From positions 1 to 5,781 of the forward strand of contig JANXQG010000251.1 of NCBI GenBank assembly GCA_025356915.1: 5,781 nt of DNA, in the 5' to 3' direction. This document shows positions 5,617 through 5,781 of the stretch, in pieces (the stretch's first letter is position 1; every line of letters begins with the position of its first letter). The stretch comes from Planctomycetota bacterium (GTDB lineage Bacteria > Planctomycetota > Planctomycetia > Pirellulales > Thermoguttaceae). A program made the position numbers and the translations under genes. Below the pieces are notes generated by a model. That model was not told the origin of the DNA. It saw only the letters and a program-made list of their open reading frames with translations, and made no database searches.

Positions 5617-5769
5617 ATGGAAAAATATGCTGACGAACTCAAGTTGCTCGTGGAATTGGACGATCGGCACGATGAATTGCTGCGGGAACTCGACGATTTA
5701 GACAAGCAGGTCGAGTCCGTATTAGCCTTTTGGTTGGCTGAGCGAGAAGCCCGACTGAAGGCCGCATAG
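5617..5769 (+). CDS. Small acidic helical protein of unknown function (50 residues)
   Basis: From ATG 5617 the frame encodes a 50-residue peptide dominated by Glu, Asp, Leu, Lys and Arg. The segment ELKLLVELDDRHDELLRELD (residues 7-26) and the following LDKQVESVLAFWLAEREARL repeat hydrophobic residues every three to four positions, which suggests one or two amphipathic helices or a short coiled coil. There is no signal peptide, membrane segment, cysteine cluster or catalytic motif. I do not recognise a named family. The start is uncertain: no good ribosome site precedes 5617, and the same frame is open from a TTG at 5407 (120 residues). The change in composition at 5617 favours the short form. 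It follows the nadC terminator and is therefore probably transcribed separately. The peptide looks real, but this rests on composition alone. Confidence 0.55.
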   Translation: MEKYADELKLLVELDDRHDELLRELDDLDKQVESVLAFWLAEREARLKAA

Positions 5770-5781
5770 ATTTTGAATGAG

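Overview
The window looks like a chromosomal piece of a planctomycete, most likely of the Pirellula type. The evidence is indirect: a signal peptidase I-like protein with a four-cysteine zinc-ribbon insert, a large secreted glycoside hydrolase of a kind common in Planctomycetes and Verrucomicrobia, and repeat DNA of a style I associate with those genomes (a GTAGGCATCCTGCCTGCGTC unit and a hairpin element containing TGGACCTGACCCC). No rRNA, tRNA or CRISPR array is visible, so the assignment is an inference.

Layout. Positions 1-3822 hold two genes read leftward on the minus strand. The first is a secreted glycoside hydrolase family 2 enzyme (stop at 991). About 68 bases further on comes a signal peptidase I-family membrane protein, cut off by the left window edge. 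They probably form an operon driven by a promoter at about 3849-3877. The peptidase-like protein has Ala where the catalytic Ser should be, while the catalytic Lys is kept.

Positions 3862-4162 are a divergent intergenic region. Its right half is a compact inverted-repeat element (about 4006-4126) with perfect 19-bp ends, a second inner pair of arms and a 9-bp direct repeat at its borders. It looks like a MITE or REP-like non-autonomous element. It ends about 36 bases before nadC on the plus strand (4163-5179), which encodes quinolinate phosphoribosyltransferase of NAD biosynthesis. NadC has kept every catalytic motif but carries two in-frame copies of a 30-bp repeat that add about 20 residues to its N-terminal domain. 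A strong intrinsic terminator follows at 5220-5273.

Positions 5274-5616 are mostly non-coding, with two adjacent dyads. A small acidic helical protein of about 50 residues (5617-5769) ends the window.

The genes do not form one obvious system: a polysaccharide-degradation and secretion operon diverges from a housekeeping NAD gene. The most notable points are the apparent loss of the peptidase nucleophile and the evidence of small repeats colonising both the nadC upstream region and its reading frame.
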